Assembly: GCF_041021895.1 (NCBI RefSeq)
Contig: NZ_CP157428.1
Span: forward strand, 62,001-126,000
Origin: Acinetobacter sp. XH1741
GTDB lineage: Bacteria > Pseudomonadota > Gammaproteobacteria > Pseudomonadales > Moraxellaceae
DNA length: 64,000 nt
Direction of reading: 5' to 3'
In this document: one piece after another, positions 38,783 through 48,637 of the stretch
Layout of the letters: each line of letters starts with the position of its first letter
Numbering within the stretch: the stretch's first letter is position 1
Notes under the pieces: model-generated
What the model was told of the DNA's origin: nothing
The model's database searches: none
What the model saw: only the letters and a program-made list of their open reading frames with translations
Program-made: the position numbers and the translations under genes

Positions 38783-38822
38783 ATATGCCAAAAGCTTTAT
38801 AATTTATCGGGAAATGGCATAT
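38783..38822. promoter_or_regulatory. Inverted repeat flanking a -10-like box upstream of plsB
   Basis: ATATGCCA (38783-38790) and TGGCATAT (38815-38822) form perfect 8-bp arms 24 bp apart, and a TATAAT (38798-38803) lies between them. No convincing -35 box precedes it. It could be an operator or a hairpin in the plsB leader; nothing here decides. Confidence 0.35.
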
Positions 38823-38900
38823 TGTTTTTTTTAATAAATACCGCAAAATAATTACCCTCTGCCTTTGGCCGGGATTTGTCTTTAAGAAGTAGGAGTTCTT

Positions 38901-41474
38901 ATGTCCAAGAGTGGGTTTGGTCAAATGTATCGTCGGCTTTCGAGTAAGCTACTTGACCTCGTGGTAACACCACATGTTCTTGGGGAAGTTCCTACTGAAC
39001 CAGTATCAGAAACAACGGAAACAGAAGAAAAGACTGAACGCCAAAAAGTGGTGTGTTATGTCTTACAAAACCACTCTCGTAGTAATGCTTTAGTGGTGGA
39101 TGGGGAAACTCGTCGCTTAAATTTAAAACCAGCTTTAGATCCATTAGTGATTGGTTCTCATCAGGAAAAAGCATCGGTTTTATTTTTACAGCATAATGAT
39201 GAAAATAACTTATTAAATCCCCCTCCTCATGCGTTTCCCCCTCGTTTAATTAAACTGATCGAAGTTTTACAAGCAAATCCTGAGCTCGACATTGAACTGG
39301 TTCCCGTAACCGTTTTATGGGGCCGCTCTCCAGATAAAGAAGATTCTTGGTTTAAGCTATTATTCTCAGATACATGGGCAACACCAAGCACCGTTAAGCA
39401 GCTTGTAAATATTGGTTTACATGGTCGCCAGTCTTATTTGGAATTCCATGAACCACAGTCTTTACGTGACCTCGTTGAATATGCTCAAAAGCATTATCCA
39501 AACCTTTCACCAGCGACTTATATTGTTAGCACTTTAAATGACTATCTTGACCGTCAACGCGAAGTTGTCTTAGGTCCTGACTTATCAGATCGCCGTAATG
39601 TGATGCAGTCAGTTGTAAAATCTCGTGATGTGCAAGAAGCAATCCGTCGTGAAAGTATTCGCGGCAAAATTAGTATGCTTGAGGCAGAACGTCGTGCGAT
39701 TGGGTATGTCAATGAAATCGTATCTGACTATTCACACTCGGCAGTACGCTTTGCAGATTTGGCATTAACACGCCTATGGACTCAGCTTTATGATGGCGTA
39801 GAAGTTCATAACTTCAGTACTGTTCGTGAACTCGCGAAAGATTACGAGATTGTTTATACACCGTGTCACCGTAGCCATATTGACTACTTATTATTGTCTT
39901 ATGTGATTTATAGACGTGGCCTAATGGTTCCGTATATTGCTGCCGGCGATAACCTGAACTTACCTTTCGTAGGTCAGCTTTTACGTGGTGGAGGTGCCTT
40001 CTTTATTCGCCGCTCTTTCCGTGGCAATGGTCTTTACACCACTGTATTTAAAGAATATTTATATAGCATTCTTTCTCGCAACACACCACTTGAATACTTT
40101 ATTGAAGGTGGACGTTCACGTACAGGCCGTTTATTACCACCGAAAACCGGTATGCTTGCCATGACGGTTCATAGTCATTTACGTGGTCGCACAAAGCCAA
40201 TTGTGTTTGTCCCAACTTACATTGGTTATGAGCGCCTTATGGAAGGTTCGACTTACGTAGGCGAAATGCAAGGTAAGCCAAAAGAAGCTGAGTCTATTTT
40301 TGGTATTGTAAAAACATTACGAAAAATTGAACGCATTTTCGGTAAAGTACACGTTAACTTTGGTGAACCCGTTTTCCTTGATGATTTGCTTAAACAGCAT
40401 AATGCAGAAAATGTCTACATCGAGAAAAATGACGACCCAATTCCTCAAGCCGTTTCAGATGCAGTAAATAGCTCTGCACATGCAATTTTAGAAAATATTA
40501 ACCGTGCAGTTGTCATTAATCCGGTTTCTTTACTCTCTATTATTTTGCTTGCAACTCCAAAGCATACGCTTGATGAAGAAATCTGTATTAAACAGCTTGA
40601 AGCTTACCGCAATTTAGCATCAAATTTCCCTTACGATCAGCGCACAGAAGTAACGCCATTATCGGGTAAGGAAATCATTGCTTATGGTTTAAAACTTAAA
40701 CTTATTAAGCGCGTACAACATGCACTCGGCGATATTATTGCGATTGAAGATAACCAAGCAGTTCTCCTCACTTATTTCCGTAACAACATTTTGCATGCTT
40801 TCGTTCTCCCTTCATTGGTTGCATCGCTTGTTGAACACAACGGAAAAATCAGTCGTTCAGATTTAAACAATGTCATCTATACGCTTTATCCATTCTTAAA
40901 AGCCGAACTATTCCTTAAGTGGAAAAGTAGTGAACTTAAAGAACAGATTGAGCAATATGCAGATGCATTGGTTCAATCAAATCTTATTCAACAAGATGAT
41001 GAAGGCAATTTGATTAGCTCTGCACCAAATACTGAAGAGCATAATCAACTTGTTGTATTAGCAACACCTGTGAAGCAAAGTCTTGAACGTTATTACATGA
41101 CTTTAGCGCTTATTACTCAGCGTGGTTCGGGCAATATTTCAGCGAAACAAGTTGAAGAGTTAAGTCATTTACTCGGGCAACGTTTATCTGTTCTTTATGA
41201 ATTTAATTCTCCAGAGTTCTTTGATAAAGCATTGTTCCAAAGCTTCTTAAAAGTGCTCACTCAACAAAATTACATTCGTACTAACGACCAAGGCCAAATC
41301 GAATTTGATGATAATTTCCGTCAAATGGCAGCAGGCGCACAATTAGTACTTGATGAAGTAACGTTACAGATGTTGCAACACATCACGACTTTTAGTGATG
41401 AAGAGCTAAAAGAAGCTCTTGAGGCGATGGCATCTCAACAAGCGAAACGCCGTTTAAAACGCAAAAAATCTTAA
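38901..41474 (+). CDS. plsB: Glycerol-3-phosphate acyltransferase
   Basis: The 857-residue membrane-bound acyltransferase makes lysophosphatidic acid, the first step of phospholipid synthesis. Motif I HRSHID is at 323-328 (catalytic His and Asp), followed by GGAFFIRRSF, the motif III region EGGRSRTGR and a VFVPTYIGYER region. Length is normal for PlsB. AGGAG lies 7 bp before the ATG. Confidence 0.95.
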   Translation: MSKSGFGQMYRRLSSKLLDLVVTPHVLGEVPTEPVSETTETEEKTERQKVVCYVLQNHSRSNALVVDGETRRLNLKPALDPLVIGSHQEKASVLFLQHNDENNLLNPPPHAFPPRLIKLIEVLQANPELDIELVPVTVLWGRSPDKEDSWFKLLFSDTWATPSTVKQLVNIGLHGRQSYLEFHEPQSLRDLVEYAQKHYPNLSPATYIVSTLNDYLDRQREVVLGPDLSDRRNVMQSVVKSRDVQEAIRRESIRGKISMLEAERRAIGYVNEIVSDYSHSAVRFADLALTRLWTQLYDGVEVHNFSTVRELAKDYEIVYTPCHRSHIDYLLLSYVIYRRGLMVPYIAAGDNLNLPFVGQLLRGGGAFFIRRSFRGNGLYTTVFKEYLYSILSRNTPLEYFIEGGRSRTGRLLPPKTGMLAMTVHSHLRGRTKPIVFVPTYIGYERLMEGSTYVGEMQGKPKEAESIFGIVKTLRKIERIFGKVHVNFGEPVFLDDLLKQHNAENVYIEKNDDPIPQAVSDAVNSSAHAILENINRAVVINPVSLLSIILLATPKHTLDEEICIKQLEAYRNLASNFPYDQRTEVTPLSGKEIIAYGLKLKLIKRVQHALGDIIAIEDNQAVLLTYFRNNILHAFVLPSLVASLVEHNGKISRSDLNNVIYTLYPFLKAELFLKWKSSELKEQIEQYADALVQSNLIQQDDEGNLISSAPNTEEHNQLVVLATPVKQSLERYYMTLALITQRGSGNISAKQVEELSHLLGQRLSVLYEFNSPEFFDKALFQSFLKVLTQQNYIRTNDQGQIEFDDNFRQMAAGAQLVLDEVTLQMLQHITTFSDEELKEALEAMASQQAKRRLKRKKS

Positions 41475-41485
41475 AACTTTTACTT

Positions 41486-41520
41486 AAAATAAAAGGCAAC
41501 TCAGGTTGCCTTTTATTTTA
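41486..41520. terminator. Bidirectional terminator
   Basis: AAAAGGCAAC and GTTGCCTTTT pair perfectly around loop TCAG between the convergent plsB and solute-binding protein genes. Confidence 0.9.
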
Positions 41521-42531
41521 TCTACGCATCGAACATTCAAAATAACGCGGATCATCAATACAACGTAAGCGTTTCATTAATTCCACAAAATATGCATCAT
41601 AATATCCAGAGCGAACATATTGGTTGCGTATTTTTGCCACCATAATGTCATAACTCTGCTTCTCGTAAAAAGAAACATCCACCCAATAGTAAGCTGGTAA
41701 ATGATTTTCCCATTGTATGGCCCGATTCGTTAATAGCTGACTATTTTGCACAAACCAAGCTCGAATTTTTCTTCCAAAATTAGCTGGATAAGCTTGTGGC
41801 TTAATAATTAAATTTACACCGAAATAAGCCAATGGAAAGTTAATCACTTGAGTGTTTGGCCCAAAATCTTTCTGTAAGTTATAAGGTAAAAGCCCATAAA
41901 TGGGTGCAGGCATAATATCGATTTTATTTTGCTGAAACTGTGTAATGGCATTTGATAAATCAACATATACAGGCTGTGCCCCTACGCTTCTTACCAAAGC
42001 TTGCTGGGGTGGGTTATTGGCTAAAACTCCAACTCGCTGTCCCCTAAGCTGTGCTACTTTTGATATTTTTTTATTTTTCATGATCATATAAGCAGTTCCT
42101 ACTGGAATCATTCCAACTGCTTCATAATCTTGGTTAATTAATTTTTTCTCAATTGTAGGATGATTTAAAAGCTGCAATAGATTTCGGGCAGTCTTGTTAT
42201 TAGGTATAAGGCCAATACCGGAGGTACTTCCCATAAAGTGGTTGTATTGATACGTATTAAAGTTACTGGCTGCTAAGCCTGAGCATTTGCCATCATCAAA
42301 AGCCTGAATCGCTTGCTGCTCTTTTTGATAACTCACCACTTTGAATTTGACTTGATATTGCTGGGCATATAAACGAATGTCATTTAAACGACGTGTAATA
42401 TCGCCTTGGGTACCTATAGGATCATATGCGCACCACACCTGATCCTCTGCCCAACTCGCAACTGAGGTTATGCTCAAAAGAAGAGCCAAACAAATTTTTT
42501 TCACTTTCAACCTTTTTATCTTTATCGGCAA
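41518..42531 (-). CDS. Putative periplasmic solute-binding protein, AdeT-like
   Basis: The 337 residues begin with a signal peptide (KICLALLLSITSVASWA, cleavage likely after residue 28) and continue as a two-lobed binding protein: VWCAYDPIGTQGD, then KVAQLRGQRVGVLANNPPQQAL. It resembles TRAP/TAXI-type binding proteins and the Acinetobacter group that includes AdeT1/AdeT2, which were once linked to aminoglycoside resistance; that link is from memory and unproven here. The gene is single, and its substrate is unknown. Confidence 0.72.
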   Translation of the reverse strand: MPIKIKRLKVKKICLALLLSITSVASWAEDQVWCAYDPIGTQGDITRRLNDIRLYAQQYQVKFKVVSYQKEQQAIQAFDDGKCSGLAASNFNTYQYNHFMGSTSGIGLIPNNKTARNLLQLLNHPTIEKKLINQDYEAVGMIPVGTAYMIMKNKKISKVAQLRGQRVGVLANNPPQQALVRSVGAQPVYVDLSNAITQFQQNKIDIMPAPIYGLLPYNLQKDFGPNTQVINFPLAYFGVNLIIKPQAYPANFGRKIRAWFVQNSQLLTNRAIQWENHLPAYYWVDVSFYEKQSYDIMVAKIRNQYVRSGYYDAYFVELMKRLRCIDDPRYFECSMRR

Positions 42532-42583
42532 TTGAACTGCCTCATCAGGTATTTCTGTTGTTATTTAAAGTTTAATATAAATT

Positions 42584-43399
42584 TTAATTTGCACCATGAG
42601 CATTTAAACATAATAAATAGTCATTAAAGCAAATCGGATGCTCAAGCTGAAAACCTGTTTCAAATAAATATTTTGCATAAATTTTCTTACCAGAAACATG
42701 AGCTGAATCTAAAGTCAGGAGTGGTAAATCTAACTGGCTTTGAAACCAGAGTAATACTTCATGTAATGGCACGGGTGCATTATTCGCCACAATATAACTC
42801 TTATGCGGTTTTTCAAAATCGGCTAAAAATGCTAAAAATTTCGCCAAATCATCAATATGAATACGATTACTGTAGTGAATATTCGGATAATTCTGCGTGT
42901 ATTCAGCCATTCGTTTTAATCGATCGACCGAAGCACCATAAATCCCTGTCGGGCGCACAACCACACATTGTGTCGGAAAATATTTTTGCCAGAGTAATTC
43001 CATGTTGTGAAGGATATGCCCTTGGGCATCGTTCGGGTGGATCTCACTATGATCATCAATAGTTTCGCCGGAATTTTCACCATAAACCCGAGTAGATGAC
43101 ACCACAATCAATCTTTTGATTGGATGACATTTTAAAGCCTGACGAATGGGTTCAATACTTTCAACATAGGTATGATGATAACCTTCAACCGTACTATCGT
43201 CTGGAGAAAGTAATATATACACTACATCTACAGGCGCTATTTCACTTAAATCGAGCGTAAAAATATCCTGTACGAGGTGTGTCCCGTAAGGATCCGTTTT
43301 CTCACTACGGCTGATTGTGGTAATTTGATGTCCTGTCTCAAATAGTTGTTTAGCAACACGCTGAGATGTTTTACCATAACCGATAAATAATATATGCAT
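42584..43399 (-). CDS. SDR-fold NAD(P)-dependent epimerase/reductase-like protein
   Basis: The 271 residues begin MHILFIGYGKTSQRVA, a Rossmann nucleotide-binding motif (GxGxxxxxxA). The segments VVSSTRVYGE and RPTGIYG carry the Ser and Tyr typical of extended SDR proteins such as E. coli YeeZ. The substrate cannot be deduced. It diverges from recG, with the start codons 20 bp apart. Confidence 0.8.
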   Translation of the reverse strand: MHILFIGYGKTSQRVAKQLFETGHQITTISRSEKTDPYGTHLVQDIFTLDLSEIAPVDVVYILLSPDDSTVEGYHHTYVESIEPIRQALKCHPIKRLIVVSSTRVYGENSGETIDDHSEIHPNDAQGHILHNMELLWQKYFPTQCVVVRPTGIYGASVDRLKRMAEYTQNYPNIHYSNRIHIDDLAKFLAFLADFEKPHKSYIVANNAPVPLHEVLLWFQSQLDLPLLTLDSAHVSGKKIYAKYLFETGFQLEHPICFNDYLLCLNAHGAN

Positions 43400-43419
43400 A
43401 GAGAACTCGTTGAGGGGAC

Positions 43420-45465
43420 ATGACTTCAGTCCATCAGTTACAAGGCGTTGGATCGGCTTCAGCAGCCCTACTCGAAAAACTAAATATTTTTACCACAGAT
43501 GATTTACTGTTTCATCTGCCGCGTGATTATGAAGATCGCAGTACCATTATTCCTATGAATCAATTGGTGGTTGGCCGTAGTTATTTACTTGAGGGTGAAG
43601 TCAAATCTGTTGATTTCCCTCCTGGTAAACGTAAATCTATGGCTGCATTAATACAAGATGAATTTGGTAAGGTGACTTTACGCTTTTATCATATTTATAA
43701 GAATTTAACCGATAAAATAAAACCGGGCCATCGATTACGTATTTTTGGTGAAGTTCGTGTAGGTGCGAGGGGGCTTGAGCTTTATCATCCAGAAATTCAG
43801 CTCATTAATGAACATACACCTCTACCAAAAACCCAGCTCACGGCAATTTACCCGAGTACTGATGGCTTAACCCAACCCAAGTTACGTGAATATGTTAAAC
43901 AAGCTTTGAAACATCATAGTGATGCTTTACCAGAGTTGCTTCCCAAACAATATACAAACGGATATGCACTCAAAGAAGCTTTACATTACATTCATGAACC
44001 TCCTGTCGATGCCAATATGCTTCAATTGGCCGAAGGTTCTCACCCTGCTCAGCAGCGCCTTATTTTTGAAGAACTGGTCGCACATCAAATTAGTCTACTC
44101 ACACGACGTGCTTATATTCGCCAAATTGCATCGCCTGCTTTCCCGAGCAGCAAAGTACTCGCAAAAAAACTTTTAGAAGGTCTACCCTTCCAAATGACCA
44201 ATGCACAAAAGCGTGTATCCAAAGAAATTTTAAATGATTTAAAAAAACACCAACCTATGCTGCGTTTAGTACAAGGTGACGTGGGTGCAGGGAAAACCTT
44301 AGTGGCCGCAGTGGCCGCATGTCATGCATTAGAAGCCGATTGGCAAGTTGCATTAATGGCACCGACCGAAATTTTGGCAGAACAACATTATTTAAATTTT
44401 AAACGCTGGTTTGAACCTTTAGGTATTAAGGTAGCTTGGTTATCGGGTAAACAAAAAGGTAAAGCTCGAGCGCAAGCTGAACAACAAATTAAAGAAGGAC
44501 ATGCCGAACTCATTGTGGGTACTCATGCCTTATTTCAAGATAACGTTGAGTTCGCCAAATTAGGACTGGTTATTATTGATGAGCAGCACCGTTTCGGGGT
44601 CGATCAGCGATTGGCCTTACGTAATAAAGGCGCTGAACAGCTCACGCCACATCAGCTGGTGATGACTGCAACTCCTATTCCTAGAACACTGGCAATGAGT
44701 GCCTATGGTGATTTAGATACATCAATTATTGATGAATTACCGCCAGGCCGTACCCCCATTCAGACAGTGACTATTCCTCTAGATCGCCGCGAAGAAGTGT
44801 TGCATCGAATTGCTACAAACTGTAGAGAAGGTAAACAAGCTTACTGGGTATGTACTCTTGTGGAGCAATCCGAAACTTTAGATGCTCAAGCTGCCGAAGC
44901 AACTTACCAAGAAATGAAAGAGCGTTTTCCCGAACTTAATATTGGTTTAGTGCATGGCAAAATGAAAGCTGATGAAAAGCAAGCTGTCATGCAAGCATTT
45001 AAGAATAATGAATTACAGCTCTTGATTGCGACGACTGTGATTGAAGTTGGTGTAGATGTACCTAATGCGTCTATTATGGTCATTGAAAATGCTGAACGAT
45101 TGGGACTTTCACAGTTACACCAATTACGTGGTCGTGTAGGACGAGGTGCAAAAGCCAGTTTTTGTGTTCTCCTTTATAAACCACCTCTTTCACAAAATGG
45201 CCAAGAAAGACTTTCAATTTTAAGAGAAAGTAATGATGGCTTTGTGATTGCAGAAAAAGACCTTGAATTACGAGGACCAGGCGAACTCTTAGGAACAAAA
45301 CAAACAGGTGATATGGGGTTTAGAGTAGCGCGTTTAGAACGTGATGACCATTTACTAAGCCAAGCACATTATGTTGCAGAACAGGTTTTAAAAAGTTATC
45401 CAGAGCAAGCTGATGCACTCTTGAAGCGTTGGCTCCCTGAAGCTCCTCGATACGCTTATGTTTAA
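43420..45465 (+). CDS. recG: ATP-dependent DNA helicase RecG
   Basis: A 681-residue helicase that regresses stalled forks and migrates Holliday junctions. The wedge/OB domain occupies about residues 50-150, Walker A GDVGAGKT is at 286-293, the DEQH box follows (IIDEQHRFG), then TATPIPRTLAM and the C-terminal QLRGRVGRG motif. It overlaps comF by 8 bp, suggesting coupling. Confidence 0.96.
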   Translation: MTSVHQLQGVGSASAALLEKLNIFTTDDLLFHLPRDYEDRSTIIPMNQLVVGRSYLLEGEVKSVDFPPGKRKSMAALIQDEFGKVTLRFYHIYKNLTDKIKPGHRLRIFGEVRVGARGLELYHPEIQLINEHTPLPKTQLTAIYPSTDGLTQPKLREYVKQALKHHSDALPELLPKQYTNGYALKEALHYIHEPPVDANMLQLAEGSHPAQQRLIFEELVAHQISLLTRRAYIRQIASPAFPSSKVLAKKLLEGLPFQMTNAQKRVSKEILNDLKKHQPMLRLVQGDVGAGKTLVAAVAACHALEADWQVALMAPTEILAEQHYLNFKRWFEPLGIKVAWLSGKQKGKARAQAEQQIKEGHAELIVGTHALFQDNVEFAKLGLVIIDEQHRFGVDQRLALRNKGAEQLTPHQLVMTATPIPRTLAMSAYGDLDTSIIDELPPGRTPIQTVTIPLDRREEVLHRIATNCREGKQAYWVCTLVEQSETLDAQAAEATYQEMKERFPELNIGLVHGKMKADEKQAVMQAFKNNELQLLIATTVIEVGVDVPNASIMVIENAERLGLSQLHQLRGRVGRGAKASFCVLLYKPPLSQNGQERLSILRESNDGFVIAEKDLELRGPGELLGTKQTGDMGFRVARLERDDHLLSQAHYVAEQVLKSYPEQADALLKRWLPEAPRYAYV

Positions 45466-46093
45466 GTTGTTCAGCCCTCAATATCTTTTTCAGTTATTGT
45501 CCCCTTGCCTGTTATGTGAAATAGGAACGCGGGACAAGTACTCGCTTTGCAAAGAATGTTGGGAACAACTACCGTGGCTTAAACAGTCTATCCAACGTAA
45601 TCATCAATCTGTTCTGGTGGCATGTCACTATGTATATCCACTTAACCAGATCATTCAGCAGTTTAAATATGAACAGAAATTACATTATCAAACCTTGCTT
45701 GGCGAAATTTTACAGCAATTAAAATTTCCTAAAGTGCAAGCCATTGTACCTATGCCTATTTCTAAGCAACGTTTAACTGAACGTGGTTTCAATCAATCCT
45801 TACTACTCGCCAAACTTTTAAGTAAGCAACTAAAAATACCAGTTTGGCAACCTGTACAGCGCCTTAATGAACACTCTCAAAAAGGGTTATCTCGACTCGA
45901 AAGATTTGAAAATATTGAACAGCAATTTGTTGCTATCAAGCAAGAAAAAAGACGTTACCGTCGTGTGCTTATTATTGATGATGTAATCACAACAGGAAGT
46001 TCAATTTACGCTTTGAGTCAGGCCCTCAAACAGCTAGGATGCACATCTATTCATGCAAGTTGCCTAGCTGCTGCCTCATCTACATCTTATTAA
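45458..46093 (+). CDS. comF: ComF family protein (phosphoribosyltransferase fold)
   Basis: The 211 residues have an N-terminal zinc-binding set of four cysteines (Cys17, Cys20, Cys31, Cys34) and a C-terminal phosphoribosyltransferase motif VLIIDDVITTGSS. In naturally transformable bacteria ComF takes part in DNA uptake or processing at the inner membrane; Acinetobacter species are transformable. It begins inside the end of recG and converges with the Nudix gene 2 bp apart. Confidence 0.9.
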   Translation: MFKLFSPQYLFQLLSPCLLCEIGTRDKYSLCKECWEQLPWLKQSIQRNHQSVLVACHYVYPLNQIIQQFKYEQKLHYQTLLGEILQQLKFPKVQAIVPMPISKQRLTERGFNQSLLLAKLLSKQLKIPVWQPVQRLNEHSQKGLSRLERFENIEQQFVAIKQEKRRYRRVLIIDDVITTGSSIYALSQALKQLGCTSIHASCLAAASSTSY

Positions 46094-46095
46094 AA

Positions 46096-46497
46096 TTATA
46101 AAGTTGTAGATAAATTCTGCTCACACCATGGAATTACAATTTCTTTGGTGAGTGGTGCAAGTTTAGTCTCTGAATCATTAAATTTTATCCACTTCATTTC
46201 AGCAATTTCCGCTGCAATTTGTGGAGATTGTTCCAATCGAACTAAATACAAATGGCTAATCAACGTATGGTCCGGTTCATTAGCAGCTGCTGTCTCAAAA
46301 CGTCCTATAAACTGCTCTATTACGCACGAGCTACCTATTTCTTCCAAGATTTCACGTTGTATCGCCATTTCTGGAGCCTCATTCGGCTCCAGCTTACCGC
46401 CGACTTGCATAAAAGCTTGTGTATTACGCTTTCTGACAAGCAATAACTCATTTTGTTCATTTAAGATCACTGCAGCAGCAACCGTAATTATTTTCAC
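46096..46497 (-). CDS. Nudix hydrolase
   Basis: The 133 residues contain the Nudix box GGKLEPNEAPEMAIQREILE with EEIG, fitting Gx5Ex7REUxEExGU. Such enzymes hydrolyse nucleoside diphosphate derivatives; the substrate is unknown. It lies 14 bp after the LOG gene on the same strand. Confidence 0.88.
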   Translation of the reverse strand: MKIITVAAAVILNEQNELLLVRKRNTQAFMQVGGKLEPNEAPEMAIQREILEEIGSSCVIEQFIGRFETAAANEPDHTLISHLYLVRLEQSPQIAAEIAEMKWIKFNDSETKLAPLTKEIVIPWCEQNLSTTL

Positions 46498-46511
46498 CGA
46501 TTTAACCTCGT

Positions 46512-47093
46512 TTATGGTTGAACATCTGCATTAGTCCATTTAGGAGCAGGCGGCTGATACTGTTCAAATTGCTGAAGAATATCCTCAATTTTATCCGATG
46601 CGATCAATTTATCAGCGAATCGTGCTTGGCTAAAACCTTTATCTACAGTTCCTTGAATCATTTTAAGCAAATCTTCATAAAAGCCCGCTACATTTAGAAA
46701 AGCACACGGCTTTTGATGAATACCTAATTGTGCCCATGTCCATTGTTCAAAGATTTCTTCCAATGTACCTGCCCCACCTGGTAAAGCAATAAAACCGTCC
46801 GACAGATCTGCCATTTTGGTCTTACGCTCATGCATATTCTCGACAACATAAAGTCTTGTCAGTCCAGGATGAGCCAACTCGCGATCGACCAAAGCACGAG
46901 GAATGACTCCAATGACCTGCCCGCCGGCTTCTAAAGCACTATCCGCGACTACGCCCATTAAACCTGAACGACCACCACCATAAACAAGTGTTTTTCCTTG
47001 TTTGGCAATAGTTTGGCCGGTTAATTGAGCAATTTGTTGAAAGATTGGATCTGAACCAAGTGATGAACCACAGAAAATACAAATTGAATTCAT
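46512..47093 (-). CDS. LOG family protein (putative cytokinin riboside 5'-monophosphate phosphoribohydrolase type)
   Basis: The 193-residue protein has a Rossmann start (SICIFCGSSLGSDP), the family motif PGGAGTLEEIFEQWTW and GGGRSGLMGVVAD. LOG-type proteins hydrolyse nucleotide 5'-monophosphates; in bacteria the physiological substrate is often uncertain. It is likely cotranscribed with the Nudix gene that follows. Confidence 0.9.
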   Translation of the reverse strand: MNSICIFCGSSLGSDPIFQQIAQLTGQTIAKQGKTLVYGGGRSGLMGVVADSALEAGGQVIGVIPRALVDRELAHPGLTRLYVVENMHERKTKMADLSDGFIALPGGAGTLEEIFEQWTWAQLGIHQKPCAFLNVAGFYEDLLKMIQGTVDKGFSQARFADKLIASDKIEDILQQFEQYQPPAPKWTNADVQP

Positions 47094-47250
47094 AGTATAA
47101 AAACCGTTTTATTGAACTGTCATGCTGACAAACTAGACTATCGACAGAGTTTTTTTTTACAAAATAACGTATTGGCAAGTGTTTTTCGGCAAATCCTTGT
47201 CTAAAATACACCCATCGATTTCCATCAGACTGCGTGAGGAAAAAAGACAC

Positions 47251-48264
47251 ATGCTTGAAGCCTTTTATGCCACAGAACGCGGAAGTCTGGAAGATGCCAC
47301 CATCAACGGTGGATTTGATCTACATCCCGAATTAGTATGGCTTGATCTGATTGCACCCTCTCAAGAAGAGCAACAATGGGTCTTAGATGCCTACAATCAG
47401 AACTTACCTACACTCAAGTCACTCGAAGATATTTCATCCTCTGCTCGATTTTACCGCGATGATGACGGTATTTTGCATATCAGCACCTATTTTTTAACGA
47501 AAAATAAAAATTATCAAGTTGATGGAGATGCTGAGGACTCATCACACATGCTTGCCATGGTGCAAACCGTCGCATTCATTTTACATAAAGATCGTTTATT
47601 TACTTTACGCGGTGAAAAGTTAGTTGCATTTCGTGCATTCCGAGCGCGAGCTCGCCGTAATGACTATGAAATGGATTATAAAGATCCAACCTGGATTTTA
47701 TTGGGCTTACTTGAAGCAAAGCTGGATGAACTTGCGGATATCTTAGAAGATATCCACAAAGACCTAGAAAAATACTCTACCGAGGTTCTCAACAACCATC
47801 AACGTGAGAAAATTTTAGATCTTGATGACATGATTACCCGCTTAGCTCAACAAGAAGACATGCTTGGAAAAGCGCAGCTTTGCTTGATTGATTTGCGTCG
47901 TGTATTAACGTTTTTATCTCGTCCACGCGCACTAGGAAGTCACATCTATGATGCTGATATTCGAGAGCTCAGTGAAGACGTCCGCTCGCTTGTTGAGCAT
48001 GATGCGTTCTTATTCCAAAAAGTACGATTCTTGCTTGATACAACCTCAGGGTTCATTAACACTGAGCAAAACGATACGATTCGTCGATTCTCGATCTTAC
48101 CAAGTATGTTAGCACCACCTATGCTGATTGCGAGTATCTATGGGATGAACACCGAGGTATTACCTTTTGCTCACGGTAAAAGTAGTTTTATTGCTGTCTT
48201 AATCATTATTTTTGGCTTCTTTATCGGCCCTATTATTTATTTCCGCTGGAAAAAATGGATTTAA
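47251..48264 (+). CDS. corA: CorA-type Mg2+/divalent cation transporter
   Basis: The 337 residues from the ATG at 47251 (MLEAFYATERG), with GAGGA 10 bp upstream, contain a long soluble helical domain and two C-terminal membrane helices. The signature YGMNTEVLP follows the first helix. The frame extends 24 codons upstream, but that part is not conserved. A single copy diverges from the LOG gene. Confidence 0.88.
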   Translation: MLEAFYATERGSLEDATINGGFDLHPELVWLDLIAPSQEEQQWVLDAYNQNLPTLKSLEDISSSARFYRDDDGILHISTYFLTKNKNYQVDGDAEDSSHMLAMVQTVAFILHKDRLFTLRGEKLVAFRAFRARARRNDYEMDYKDPTWILLGLLEAKLDELADILEDIHKDLEKYSTEVLNNHQREKILDLDDMITRLAQQEDMLGKAQLCLIDLRRVLTFLSRPRALGSHIYDADIRELSEDVRSLVEHDAFLFQKVRFLLDTTSGFINTEQNDTIRRFSILPSMLAPPMLIASIYGMNTEVLPFAHGKSSFIAVLIIIFGFFIGPIIYFRWKKWI

Positions 48265-48294
48265 ATCCTGTTCGACTCATCGAATCTTTTATAT

Positions 48295-48326
48295 AAAAAA
48301 AGCACCTAAATTTAGGTGCTTTTTTT
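48295..48326. terminator. Bidirectional terminator
   Basis: AAAAAAAGCACCTAAA (48295-48310) and TTTAGGTGCTTTTTTT (48311-48326) are perfect complements, giving a strong hairpin with T-tracts on both strands. It serves corA and the mla operon. Confidence 0.9.
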
Positions 48327-48338
48327 ATCTTTGCATAA

Positions 48339-48626
48339 TCAGACTAAATGTAAGTCTTCTTGCAAATGACAAGCTTGAATGATTTTCAGCATCTTCTCTG
48401 GAACATTTTTAAAATGCAAACCAGACTTTTGTGGTGTTTGACGTAACCATTGGACCAATACAGCCAATGCTAACGTATTACCATGCTCAAGCTGTTTTAA
48501 GTCAACAATTAAAGGAAAGCTTGTCTGCTTTTTAATAATCGCCAATCCCGCTTGATATTGATGTTCAGCATTTTCAAAATCGATTTTGCCTGAAACAACT
48601 AACTCTTGGTTAAGATACTGAACCAC
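48339..48626 (-). CDS. mlaB: Lipid asymmetry ABC transporter STAS protein MlaB
   Basis: A 95-residue cytoplasmic STAS-domain protein that binds and stabilises MlaF. The segment VDLKQLEHGNTLALAVLVQWLR matches the anti-sigma-antagonist fold. It is the last gene of mlaFEDCB, 11 bp after mlaC. Confidence 0.9.
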   Translation of the reverse strand: MVQYLNQELVVSGKIDFENAEHQYQAGLAIIKKQTSFPLIVDLKQLEHGNTLALAVLVQWLRQTPQKSGLHFKNVPEKMLKIIQACHLQEDLHLV

Positions 48627-48637
48627 TCTTCACTCAC

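Noticed and set aside
42673..43062. 129-codon plus-strand frame within the SDR gene
   Set aside because: It is antisense to a clear Rossmann-fold protein and has no supporting signals.
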